A program made the position numbers and the translations under genes. A stretch of 64,000 bases of DNA from Zerene cesonia (taxonomy: Eukaryota > Arthropoda > Insecta > Lepidoptera > Pieridae). Position 1 is the first letter of the stretch. Every line of letters starts with the position of its first letter. Location: assembly GCF_012273895.1 (NCBI RefSeq), contig NC_052121.1, positions 1,984,001 to 2,048,000 on the forward strand, read 5' to 3'. The notes beneath the pieces were generated by a model, which saw only the letters and a program-made list of their open reading frames with translations, searched no databases and was not told the origin of the DNA. Positions 13,701-23,958 of this stretch are shown here, in pieces.

Positions 13701-16700
13701 TGATTTACAACCAAAGAAAAAGAAGAATAAAGACACTGTTACTTTTAAACCCATAACCGCGTGTATGCTGAGCTCTTCTAGTGAAAATGAAGAGTCTGAA
13801 GTAGATTTCCTGCGAATGGACGATTGCGTTCGCCAGGAGGATTTGAATTTGAAGGAATTGGATAGGCTTAAGGAGAGACTGGCAAAATTGACTAAAGCGT
13901 CCATAGAACGAAACAGATACGAGGAAGCGAGCGGGCCATCTACATCGCACGGTCGCAACGAACAGAACCTCGACGAATGGGAAATAGCAACAAAATCTCC
14001 GAAGGATAAGAAGGACGAGCCAAAGGCTCAAATCAGCCCGAAGAAGATTGACAATCTAAGAAAGGAGAGTCCACTGAAAGTGGAGAGTTCACCGGACGCC
14101 AAGGAGCGAAAAAGGAGCAGATCGCGCCGTAGTTGGTCGCGTTCATCGCGGTCGCGGTCCAGGTCTCGCTCTCAGAGTCGTTCGCGGTCAGGGTCAAAGT
14201 CACAGTCGCGGGTGAAGTCCTCGCGGTCACGTACACCGTCACGGTCGAGGTCGCGATCACACTCTCGCTCGTCGCGTTCAAGAAGCCGATCACGATCCTA
14301 TTCGTCAAGGTATGTTCAATATTTTATTTTTATCTTTCTCTTTATAAAATACATAATAAATAAGCTATATTCAGATACAGCTTAACGATGTATAATTTAA
14401 AAATAAGCAAGATGTTTCAATCTAAGTATAAATAAGGTAAAAAAGTATTAAAAAAACTTTTGATAAAATTAATGAGTTGAACTATATAAATGTCTCAATT
14501 ATAATAATTCATTTTCCTAATGATGTCGCAAATGCAATTCCAGATCTCGTTCAAGCCGGTCAAGCTCGTACAGCAGCCGGAGCTCGTCCCGTTCGTCTCG
14601 CAGCTCGTCGCGGTCCACGCGCTCTTCAAGGTAAATTATATACCTTGACAGACGATCGCGCCTTTTCATTTCATAAAATTTGTTATAAGTTTTTTGGACG
14701 TTGATAAAAAAAAAGTTTCAAATAGGAACAACATCCGTTTCAAACGAATTCACATGCACCATCGAAATCGCTAAGCAAATACTAGGTTATTTCATAACGA
14801 AATACAGACATTAAAGTGTGCTTTTCGATTTTGTTTTCGAACGAAAACGTCGATGTTGAACGCATATTGCATGCATGCGATATATCAGAACAATGACGGG
14901 CGTGTACGCGGATTACCGCAGATCGAGCGGGTCGCACCGATCGCGGTCGCGGTCAAAGTCACGGTCACGGTCAAAGTCGCGGTCACGGTCACCGTCCATA
15001 CCGCGCAGGGCCGGCTCGCCCAGTTTCCTCGATAGGAGACGTATCACGAGGTACAAGCGCACTTCGCCAGGGCTTTGATGTTGTTTTATTTTTTTTTNNN
15101 NNNNNNNNNNNNNNNNNNNNNNNNNNNNNNNNNNNNNNNNNNNNNNNNNNNNNNNNNNNNNNNNNNNNNNNNNNNNNNNNNNNNNNNNNNNNNNNNNNNN
15201 NNNNNNNNNNNNNNNNNNNNNNNNNNNNNNNNNNNNNNNNNNNNNNNNNNNNNNNNNNNNNNNNNNNNNNNNNNNNNNNNNNNNNNNNNNNNNNNNNNNN
15301 NNNNNNNNNNNNNNNNNNNNNNNNNNNNNNNNNNNNNNNNNNNNNNNNNNNNNNNNNNNNNNNNNNNNNNNNNNNNNNNNNNNNNNNNNNNNNNNNNNNN
15401 NNNNNNNNNNNNNNNNNNNNNNNNNNNNNNNNNNNNNNNNNNNNNNNNNNNNNNNNNNNNNNNNNNNNNNNNNNNNNNNNNNNNNNNNNNNNNNNNNNNN
15501 NNNNNNNNNNNNNNNNNNNNNNNNNNNNNNNNNNNNNNNNNNNNNNNNNNNNNNNNNNNNNNNNNNNNNNNNNNNNNNNNNNNNNNNNNNNNNNNNNNNN
15601 NNNNNNNNNNNNNNNNNNNNNNNNNNNNNNNNNNNNNNNNNNNNNNNNNNNNNNNNNNNNNNNNNNNNNNNNNNNNNNNNNNNNNNNNNNNNNNNNNNNN
15701 NNNNNNNNNNNNNNNNNNNNNNNNNNNNNNNNNNNNNNNNNNNNNNNNNNNNNNNNNNNNNNNNNNNNNNNNNNNNNNNNNNNNNNNNNNNNNNNNNNNN
15801 NNNNNNNNNNNNNNNNNNNNNNNNNNNNNNNNNNNNNNNNNNNNNNNNNNNNNNNNNNNNNNNNNNNNNNNNNNNNNNNNNNNNNNNNNNNNNNNNNNNN
15901 NNNNNNNNNNNNNNNNNNNNNNNNNNNNNNNNNNNNNNNNNNNNNNNNNNNNNNNNNNNNNNNNNNNNNNNNNNNNNNNNNNNNNNNNNNNNNNNNNNNN
16001 NNNNNNNNNNNNNNNNNNNNNNNNNNNNNNNNNNNNNNNNNNNNNNNNNNNNNNNNNNNNNNNNNNNNNNNNNNNNNNNNNNNNNNNNNNNNNNNNNTTT
16101 TTTTGTTTTTTAAGATAAAACTTAATTGCTGCGTCTATCGTAGATTTGATACATTTTGTTTGGAGTACTTTACGATGTTATTTAATCCGAAAAATTGTAA
16201 ATTCGATAAAATTCTAAATTTATAAATTCAAATGACCAGTTTGTTAAGGTACCATAGCGGACGCGGACCTCTATTAGAGAATAGATAGGGATCTATACTA
16301 TAACAAATTCTTGAAACGGAACCATCTTCAAGATTATAAGAGCGACATATTTTTATTGTCACATTGTTTTCAAGTTGGTAGATGTAGTATAATTATAGAT
16401 ATTGACATCATGTTATAAAATAAAACTTCTTTTTTATATATATAAAAATTGCAATTCACGAAATATTTTACACTTTTCTATGAATAATATAATGTCAATA
16501 TGGCTAGTGTGTTTAGATGTTTTTAATTTAATCGAGTGTCGCTTGAAATGCTAACAACACATATACTACAGCTTTACCAGATCCTATCATAATATTATTT
16601 CGTTTTCCCTATCTAGTTGATAAAATTACATAAGTATTATGATAAGATCGTTGATTTTCCTGTTCCATTATTTTTTGCAAATTAGTCACGTTTTTATTTT

Positions 16701-18146
16701 TCTTTTTATAGAAAAAAAGTCACGAAAAAATAGCACCAGTTCAGAAGACACGAGTAGTAGGAGATAAGACCTGTTATTGTCATTTGTATGCGCAAAACTC
16801 AATACTTACTTTGAGCAAATTCCATTTACTGTTGATTCCTTATTGCATATATACGATATCACTCAATTTTATGTATTTTCTATGAAATTTTCCTTCTATG
16901 ATTAGGTATATATGTTTTACGATAATTAACATTGCCTACTTGACTATTATAACAAGTGCTATTTATATTATTATAGCATAATTAAATATGCTGCTTTACC
17001 CTCTTTATATTTTTTTTCTTTGTTATCTTAAATGATAAGTGAAGGGTACCGACTTTCTAATTGTTTGAGTTGTGTGCGTTTGAGTGATGTGTTAACTTTG
17101 GTGTAAAATATTAAATGGACTGTATTTAATTTGTAAATATTAAATACATAATTATATGTTAATTAGTGACGTATTTGAGTCTTAGAAATAATTTCAGTCA
17201 GTTATTAGTAGAAGTAGAGTTTTTTTTTATATGTAGCAACAAATATTACGAATCAAGGACCGAAAGTAAAAAGTTAAATTAATTGACTTGTTTTTTCTTT
17301 CCTAGCGCACCAATAATAGATGTAACTTATTCTTCCAAGAAATACAAATACAGGAGAAGATGACTACGTAATTAATGTTATATGATTTAGGGAAAAGTGA
17401 CAGTGTCGCCAGATGTAGAAATTGTGCTATTCAATAGACATTATTCAGTTCAAGTGTGTTAAATTTCATTCAACGTATTTGTGTTATATTAAAGTTTATT
17501 GTAAAAATGTTTTGTTTTTATTTTTATTTTATTTTTGCATGGTAGAAACCAAGCTTTATTATACACATTTTAGTAAAATCATTAAATAATTTTTCTGTTC
17601 CTGAATTGCTAGATAAGGCTTCGATTTTGTGAGGTAAGCAATACAATATTTTTAACATATTTTTGGTATGCATTAGAAATTAAAGACTTAAACAATGGAT
17701 TCAAGACTTAAAACTGCATTAGATTTTACCTTCCGACGTTTCGAACATTGGGTAAAGTCTTTAATTTGTAATTGTAGAAACATCATAAATCGTATAAAAA
17801 CGAAACATAAATACTGCATATATATACTTCAGTTCTTTTAAATAATACTCCATAATATCACTAACATAATATTAATTATTTATTAACTTTAATAAAAAAA
17901 TTGTAAGCTCACTATTTCAGCATAATGCATCCGAACATCACATTCATATAAATAATACACGAAGCATGTACTAACTGGTATTTCGCCCACTAACCAATTA
18001 ATATTATTAACAATTAAAACAGCGCACGTAAACGACCAATTCCATACCGGAGGCCAACGCCATCTTCACCTTCAAGTGTGAGTTACTACAGCAGTCGGTC
18101 TTCAGAGAGAAGCTGGTCTCGATCTCCGCGCCCGGAACGCGAATAA
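7788..18146 (+). CDS. Srrm234: SRRM2/3/4-type splicing factor (Srrm234), 5' end missing
   Basis: Serine/arginine-rich nuclear protein of the spliceosome. Exons: 7788-8000, 8543-8602, 10124-10244, 12004-12056, 12129-14309, 14544-14630, 14889-15050, then one of three last exons (16712-16733, 17306-17363 or 18023-18146). All junctions are GT-AG and keep frame. The first visible exon reads ETHAVAEAQQEKNARLRDAF and GISPRFVEGTSLDPERRARE, which matches the stretch just after the Cwf21 domain of SRRM2 (ETHQLAELNEKKNERLRAAF, then GSSFDPQRRARE). Lysine- and serine-rich linkers follow, then a 727-codon exon ending in long RS repeats. The distal end is an eMIC domain. Vertebrates split these functions among SRRM2, SRRM3 and SRRM4; invertebrates have one gene. 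The Cwf21 exons were not found. A gap (15098-16097) lies in the intron before the last exons and could hide another. A weaker name would be SRRM2 homologue (SRm300; CG7971 in Drosophila). Confidence 0.88.
8669..8695 (+). CDS. Srrm234: Candidate 27-nt microexon of the SRRM gene
   Basis: Lies between ttgttcag and gtaagtaa, near-consensus acceptor and donor sites. Its length is 27, so including it keeps frame: from the AA left by exon 8543-8602 it reads K-QVKLQLTL-Q before joining exon 10124. The sequence is the only evidence. The chance of such a pair occurring in a 1.5-kb intron is not small. Confidence 0.35.
8896..9098 (-). mobile_element. Lep1-type non-autonomous Helitron
   Basis: On the - strand it starts TCCTACTAATATTATAAATG and ends near gcgcagcta after a GC hairpin, like the other copies here (25624, 34820, 40268, 56360). 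It carries a (CA)n run at about 9042-9062 at the place where the family has a short gtgtgtgtg tract. Confidence 0.8.
9675..9839 (+). mobile_element. Helitron-like element, AAGCTGAAGAG family
   Basis: Begins attataaagctgaagagttt plus a (gttt)n tract, and ends accacgggcgaagccggggcgg then accggtag. The same family is at 48975 (-), 56010 (+), 61828 (+) and 63244 (-). Confidence 0.75.
12129..14309 (+). CDS. Srrm234: Large RS-rich exon of the SRRM gene
   Basis: A single 2181-nt exon (727 codons, divisible by three) between ctttgcag and gtatgt. It is highly charged and repetitive: an N-terminal part rich in R, D, Y and K (repeats such as RRDNYQRDSRRDDAYQKDHR), then alternating KRK/RRS blocks. A less repetitive island near 13760-13960 (SSSENEESEVDFLRMDDCV and a short acidic/leucine helix) follows, then pure SR and RS dipeptides from about 14110 to the end. 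Low-complexity RS domains like this bind other SR proteins and are heavily phosphorylated. Both ends are phase 2, so the exon could be skipped without a frameshift. Confidence 0.9.
15098..16097. other. Assembly gap, 1000 Ns, flanked by poly-T
   Basis: Exactly 1000 Ns between a run of T on the left and a run of T on the right. It sits in the SRRM intron between the last common exon and the alternative last exons, so a further terminal exon could be missing. Confidence 0.95.
16712..16733 (+). CDS. Srrm234: Proximal alternative last exon of SRRM (no eMIC)
   Basis: Acceptor tctttttatag, then with the AG left by exon 14889-15050 it reads R-KKVTKK and a TAG stop at 16731-16733. It gives a short basic tail in place of the eMIC domain. 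It is in the correct phase, but it is so short that it could be chance. Confidence 0.45.
17306..17363 (+). CDS. Srrm234: Middle alternative last exon of SRRM (no eMIC)
   Basis: Acceptor tttctttcctag. Joined to the AG of exon 14889-15050 it reads S-APIIDVTYSSKKYKYRRR and a TGA stop at 17361-17363. A possible poly(A) signal (attaaa, 17488-17493) follows 125 nt later. It has a good polypyrimidine tract and the correct phase. It would replace the eMIC domain with a short basic tail. Confidence 0.5.
18023..18146 (+). CDS. Srrm234: Distal last exon encoding the second half of the eMIC domain
   Basis: Acceptor attaaaacag. The first half of the domain is at the end of exon 14889-15050 (SIPRRAGSPSFLDRRRIT). 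This exon continues SARKRPIPYRRPTPSSPSS, a Y/S/R-rich tail, and a TAA stop. As I remember the vertebrate SRRM3/SRRM4 eMIC core, the RRGSPS, RRITSARKRPIPY and RPSPS blocks are the conserved ones, and all are here. The eMIC domain is necessary for recruiting early spliceosome parts to neural microexons. A poly(A) signal (aataaa) is at 18718-18723. Confidence 0.88.
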
Positions 18147-18717
18147 AAATAGAATAATTGATATTTTTTGTCTATGGTTACCTATATTATGTCTATGATC
18201 GAATTAGACCAACGTCTATTATTTATATCTTATTTAATGTGTTGGGTGTAAAAATTCGTTAATGTGTCACAGAAAATCGGTATCAGAATTCTTTTTCCTG
18301 TAATGTTCGGAACATATCCATATTTTATTTTCACCAATAACTAATTTACTTATAATAATTTCAGTTTACACCCATCACAATTTTCATGATACTTACTAGT
18401 CATAAATAATTATTGTGTACCAAAGTCTAGTCAAATATTATATGATGTAAACTTTTTTTTTTACTGTCTAACTTATTATTTTTTTACAATGTAACTTATT
18501 CATTTTTTTATTCATGTTATTAATTTATTTTTAATTGTTGATAATTTTATTCCCTTTAGATATAGGAAAGGCACCAGAATACTCAAAACAATAATAAGCT
18601 AAGTTTTATTAGATTAATGTGCAATATATTTATTGAATGTATTTTAAATCTCACTAGTCAATATACACTTTGTCATGGAAGTGATCCATGCAATGTTATT
18701 GGTATTTAAATGTACGA

Positions 18718-18723
18718 AATAAA
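18718..18723 (+). terminator. Poly(A) signal of the eMIC isoform
   Basis: AATAAA about 570 nt after the TAA stop of the distal SRRM exon. Other AATAAA hexamers follow (for example near 19078), so the true cleavage site is uncertain. Confidence 0.4.
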
Positions 18724-19733
18724 TTTAACACTATACATAGCAATGATTGTTTTAAAATAATTGTATCATTGTATAAATGTACGAACTTAAAAGGTTGAAA
18801 AATCAAAGACAAAACTTGATTTATTTGTGAATAACTATAAAAAATATGTAATTATCGATGATCAATTTTTTTTCAAATCACGAATAACTTATAAATTTAC
18901 TTTTTACGATAAATAATTGCTCTTATAGTTTATATTGAAGTAAACATACAGTACAAAATAATGCAGAATTCTATACCATTATTATCTATGTGTGTATCAT
19001 ATTTAATTACTGTATCTACTTAAAATCCCTTGCTGTTTCTCTACCCTAGTGAAGTAAGCATTTAAGTGTTAATAAGCAATAAAAGGAAAAGTAGAATAAT
19101 ACAAAAGAATCAAATTGAAAGTTTTATTAAAAACATACAAATATAAAACTTGCAAATTCTTAAACAGTTTTGACTTTGTCAATGTTTAATAAACCATAAA
19201 AAACTTGATACAACAACATTCAACATTGGTTTTATGTACAATAAAATAGATAACTCATTTAATGTAATTTTACTAACCTTCACTCATCTAACCCTTCGAA
19301 ATAGCAAATATACATATTTTATTACATATTTGTATAAAAGCGTATATATATTTCTCAAATAATTACTTTATACAATTTAACCCTGAACACCCATATCATT
19401 ATCCAAGAGGAAATGTTAAAGTTATGTTGGTAAGAATTTTATTATGGTAAATGTAATTTAACAAATGTTATTTAATTGTACTCACATATATGATATTTTT
19501 ATTGTTGCAATGTTAAAGACTAAATTTGAATCCTTATATATGCATTCAAATGCAAGAGTATTTTTTTTATGTTTCACTATATTTATGCCGCAAAGATAAC
19601 CCCCATTGTAACCATGCTATAAAAAATATCTTAAAATATGCAAAACATGTCTTATCACAATTAAAAGATAACAAGCCTAATAAAAATTCTGTACCAATGA
19701 TATTGCCACCACCAGTCTTTAATTAGGAAGCAA
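18724..19733. other. Convergent 3' intergenic region
   Basis: AT-rich DNA between the 3' ends of the SRRM gene (+) and the PXMP2-like gene (-). The open frame at 19526-19726 shows no family resemblance. I see nothing else. Confidence 0.6.
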
Positions 19734-21004
19734 TCATTCTTTTTTCTGACTTTGACGCCTTTTCGAGGCTACGAACATCGCCCATCCAAGTCCGACAGCA
19801 TTCATAAAAAGAACACGTAACTGAAATGAAAAAATGAACTGAAATACTATTCTTTAATTCATTATTAAAGAATTCTTTCAGTTTGCAATACAAATTAAAT
19901 ACTTGTTTTGCTTATTCATAATATTTGATAGTAGATAAGTAAATTTTCCTCATAATTTTAACAGGAAAATTCAATATTGTTTGCTCTATATACATTGAAT
20001 ATTGCCTGAAATTAAAACTTGATTTTCTTACTGCTACTACGACTTATTGCTTTTATTTAAATATTTTTTTTTTATATAAATATCTTACATGTTTCATAGA
20101 TGGGTTAAAGAAGCAATATGCCACACTCATCCCAGGTTTTTTGGTTGAAATTTCGAAATTCCAAGTTAGATATATTAATGCATATAAACAAAGAAAATAA
20201 ATTTAACATTGAGGAATGTAAAATTACAGCACTTACCATTGGTGGTATAAAGGCCATGTTTATGACTTGGAATAGTGTAAGCCATTTCCAATTGGCTTCT
20301 AGTACAGTCATATACAAAGTATAAAGTTGTTTGACTGCAGCTTTGTGATTCTTTCCCTCAAATCTTGCTAGTGTGTATAACGAGAAAGCCTGCATAAATG
20401 GTGCCACTATAAGTCTCTCAAATATAAGCTTCTTGGCCAATGGAAATGCTGAATCATATGGAAATAATCTCTCAATGACTTCATAGACATAATGTGGTAT
20501 AGTACCTCCAAATATCAACCTAAAATTAGGATGGAAGTATAATTAATCATGATAAAACAGTCTATTTAATTTAATTGAAACTTATTATTCTTTCTATTCT
20601 TTTTACCTTCCATTATACTAAAACCTTATTAGTCTCTCAATTATTTATACAGGTTAATGAAAAATAATGAGTTAATTAACTCACCCATATAGTCCATATG
20701 CAAAAATTGGATCCAACTTCAGCTTCTCTCCAGCAACTACTTGAGATGCTATACTGCCAGCACAGCCAATTACACAGCTATAAATATTATAAAAACAAAT
20801 TTTTATTTAGTTATAGCTATTGGTTAATCATACTCGCCAAACGATTCGGTTTATTATCATCATTGTTTTAAAATGTACTTTGTACCTTTAATAAAAACTT
20901 TGCGTTATACTATACCTGGTTATAGATTTAGTTTTAATCGGGTGTATATACAGGTTTTGTAAATAGGAAGCAACTAGATTCATAATAGGTTTCGATAACG
21001 CCAT
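19734..21004 (-). CDS. PXMP2: Mpv17/PMP22-family membrane protein, PXMP2-like
   Basis: Complete gene, exons (in coding order) 20916-21004, 20685-20777, 20237-20519, 19734-19820; 183 residues, close to the 195 of human PXMP2. Start ATG at 21004 gives MALSKPIMNLVASYLQNLY. Family landmarks in order: a YP/HP-x-K-T-KSI start of the first helix (YIHPIKTKSITSC), a YG-x-x-x-GG-x-P-x-x-HY-like loop (AYGLYGLIFGGTIPHYVYEV), K-K-L-IFERL-x-x-AP, W-x-WLTLFQVINMAFIPP, and a last segment LRVLFMNAVGLGWAMFVAS ending in a lysine-rich tail (QSQKKE). The family forms four membrane helices. PXMP2 makes a pore in the peroxisome membrane, whereas MPV17 itself is in the inner mitochondrial membrane. PXMP2 fits best by the PP/RVLF-N ending, but family level is safer than the exact paralog. 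Confidence 0.85.
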
Positions 21005-21569
21005 TTTTATAGACTGTGGAACGAAGCACACGCCACTTGGATGGTACAAAACAAAAACTAAATTTCGATAGTGTTATCACTTATCACAAATATTTAACTT
21101 GTGCTTAAGGAAATATCGTATACAAAACTTTGAAGTAGATTCTGTTCAAATTATAATTTTTATATCGAAGATTACGAACGCTCAAATATTTATCAAATTA
21201 TGATATGACTGATAGTCTTATACAGATAACTTTTATTTCCAATTCAAATTGTATGGTTCAAAAAGTGAATTTGCAAAAACATGTACCAGGTTAAAGGTAC
21301 ACGAACTTTAGTTTCAATTCAATTCAATTTTATTTTATGAATGGCAGTGCTGTGTTGCCACAATTTTGCCAATGTCACGTTGTGGATAGTTTTAAACTTT
21401 AGTTTCGATTGTTGACATACTGCAAGTCCCATCTGATGATTTGTCAGCGTCAACTGTCATAGAACAGTGGTTATTTTATGCTACCTACCTAATTTATGAT
21501 TGACGGTTTTCCGTTGTGACTATTTAGGAAAGGCAGAGGAAAGGTCCCTTTGCCTCAGTGTTCGGAACC

Positions 21570-21587
21570 GTACGATAATTATCGTAC
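21570..21587. repeat. 18-nt perfect palindrome at the edge of a gap
   Basis: GTACGATAATTATCGTAC reads the same on both strands. The tacgata word returns at 21591 and in the run tacgatgtacgatag just before the gap, and again at 22652 and 22672 just after it, so the gap interrupts a repetitive element. Confidence 0.6.
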
Positions 21588-21631
21588 AAATACGATAATT
21601 TTGTGCCTGCGTACGATGTACGATAGCATAC

Positions 21632-22631
21632 NNNNNNNNNNNNNNNNNNNNNNNNNNNNNNNNNNNNNNNNNNNNNNNNNNNNNNNNNNNNNNNNNNNNN
21701 NNNNNNNNNNNNNNNNNNNNNNNNNNNNNNNNNNNNNNNNNNNNNNNNNNNNNNNNNNNNNNNNNNNNNNNNNNNNNNNNNNNNNNNNNNNNNNNNNNNN
21801 NNNNNNNNNNNNNNNNNNNNNNNNNNNNNNNNNNNNNNNNNNNNNNNNNNNNNNNNNNNNNNNNNNNNNNNNNNNNNNNNNNNNNNNNNNNNNNNNNNNN
21901 NNNNNNNNNNNNNNNNNNNNNNNNNNNNNNNNNNNNNNNNNNNNNNNNNNNNNNNNNNNNNNNNNNNNNNNNNNNNNNNNNNNNNNNNNNNNNNNNNNNN
22001 NNNNNNNNNNNNNNNNNNNNNNNNNNNNNNNNNNNNNNNNNNNNNNNNNNNNNNNNNNNNNNNNNNNNNNNNNNNNNNNNNNNNNNNNNNNNNNNNNNNN
22101 NNNNNNNNNNNNNNNNNNNNNNNNNNNNNNNNNNNNNNNNNNNNNNNNNNNNNNNNNNNNNNNNNNNNNNNNNNNNNNNNNNNNNNNNNNNNNNNNNNNN
22201 NNNNNNNNNNNNNNNNNNNNNNNNNNNNNNNNNNNNNNNNNNNNNNNNNNNNNNNNNNNNNNNNNNNNNNNNNNNNNNNNNNNNNNNNNNNNNNNNNNNN
22301 NNNNNNNNNNNNNNNNNNNNNNNNNNNNNNNNNNNNNNNNNNNNNNNNNNNNNNNNNNNNNNNNNNNNNNNNNNNNNNNNNNNNNNNNNNNNNNNNNNNN
22401 NNNNNNNNNNNNNNNNNNNNNNNNNNNNNNNNNNNNNNNNNNNNNNNNNNNNNNNNNNNNNNNNNNNNNNNNNNNNNNNNNNNNNNNNNNNNNNNNNNNN
22501 NNNNNNNNNNNNNNNNNNNNNNNNNNNNNNNNNNNNNNNNNNNNNNNNNNNNNNNNNNNNNNNNNNNNNNNNNNNNNNNNNNNNNNNNNNNNNNNNNNNN
22601 NNNNNNNNNNNNNNNNNNNNNNNNNNNNNNN
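21632..22631. other. Assembly gap, 1000 Ns
   Basis: Exactly 1000 Ns inside a repetitive tacgata-rich stretch. Confidence 0.95.
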
Positions 22632-22746
22632 ATAATTTCGTTCCAATGTACGATAATTTTACGCCCCTGGGTACGATAGTCGGTCCACTTCAGGTTGGTA
22701 ACACTGCTTTGCCTTATATATTACAGAGTAAACATAAACTTATAAC

Positions 22747-22843
22747 AATAACCCAAGTCAGCTAATACCCTGTCTTTGTACCAAATTTTGTCAAAATCTG
22801 AATATAAACAAACTTTCATTTATAATATTAGTGTGATATCGGT
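22747..22843 (-). mobile_element. Helitron-like fragment (5' end)
   Basis: Contains acccaagtcagctaata and ends tttataatattagtgtga, which is the reverse of a TCACACTAATATTATAAA Helitron start. The same family is at 42362-42488. Confidence 0.6.
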
Positions 22844-23958
22844 TTACTTGCTATTGTAAATGTAAGGCGTCGATGGCTATGAGGTCAACAGTTTAATTCT
22901 ATAGTAAGTTAACACAATATTGGTTAACTTACTTAGGTTGGTATGTTGTCCACTCTAAAACAGTTTGGGAATATTACACAAAAACCCGACTGCTAACAAA
23001 TTATAGAACTGAAGAGACAAAATAATATGTGAAAGCTCAAGTTCTAATAGTAATTTGTTATAATATAGTAGTTCAAGAGGATTACTCGAAACTTAAATAG
23101 GAATATCGATATGGCGCTGGGAGTTTTCAGCTTTTATAGACTCGCACATAAAGTAGATATCAGTACAGATTACAATATTAATATTGGAATACAACTTCTC
23201 TGTACGTGGGCAGAAACAGAATTAACCAGTCTTTTTTTAGAAGTGAACTTAACATTCTTAGTAATAAACGCATAATAAGAGAATTAAAAGTTTATTATAT
23301 TCATATATCATATGTATAGATAAATACAAAATCAAAGAACATCCATAAATTATACTACAATATTACAACCTACTAAAATTTACAATATTGTGAAGACAGT
23401 GTTATTAGTTTTGAAAAACTAAATTCTAAAATACGTCATATACAATTTACTCAATATTTTGGAGTCTTGTATCAAAAAATATAAATTTCTAGTAAGTATA
23501 GCAATAAAATATGTACCTACCCTTGAGTTTTATTATTTAAATAATATATTATTATTAAAAAATTGTCAGTATAATAACTAGACTTGTGTTTTAAAGAATA
23601 TCAAATTCATCCTAATAAAATATTTTGTACATTTATATATCTTTTTAAAATCAATTTATATTACATTCTTAATAAATTACATATGACTACCTGTGTTGTA
23701 TTAATAAATTTCAAGTTTTTTATTTTGTTATATTTATTTTTTTTCTGTTATTCTATTTTGCGATAGAATTTATTTAAAATTCGCACTAAAAAGTATTTGA
23801 TTTTGGCTTTAGCAGTGCAGTAAGCATATTTTACATCATATATATTTAAACAAACATCACAACTAGAGATACCACTGGTCCAGAGAGGTATCTAGCTCCT
23901 ATCATATTATTATTAATCATATATAGGGCAGCACACTATATGAGTGTGCTTATCGCCA

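Larger units (their letters stand above)
21005..23958. other. Intergenic DNA with a gap and TACGATA repeats
   Basis: Between the PXMP2-like gene (5' end at 21004) and the 3' end of the KEN-box gene at 23959. It contains a 1000-N gap (21632-22631) whose both edges carry copies of tacgata, a Helitron fragment at 22747-22843, and otherwise AT-rich DNA with no credible gene. Confidence 0.6.

Noticed and set aside
12129..14309. Identity as SRRM1, CLASRP or another RS protein
   Set aside because: The exon at 7788 matches the post-Cwf21 segment of SRRM2 and the 3' end is an eMIC domain; neither is found in those proteins.
12337..14363. Several open frames of 70-170 codons overlapping the RS-rich exon, on both strands
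   Set aside because: They are shadows of the repetitive SR-coding sequence, which lacks stops in other frames; none has splice context or family likeness.
14889..15078. Reading through the donor at 15051 to the stop at 15076
   Set aside because: The gtacaag donor is good and the eMIC continues perfectly in the exon at 18023, so this is intron sequence; retention remains possible but is unsupported.
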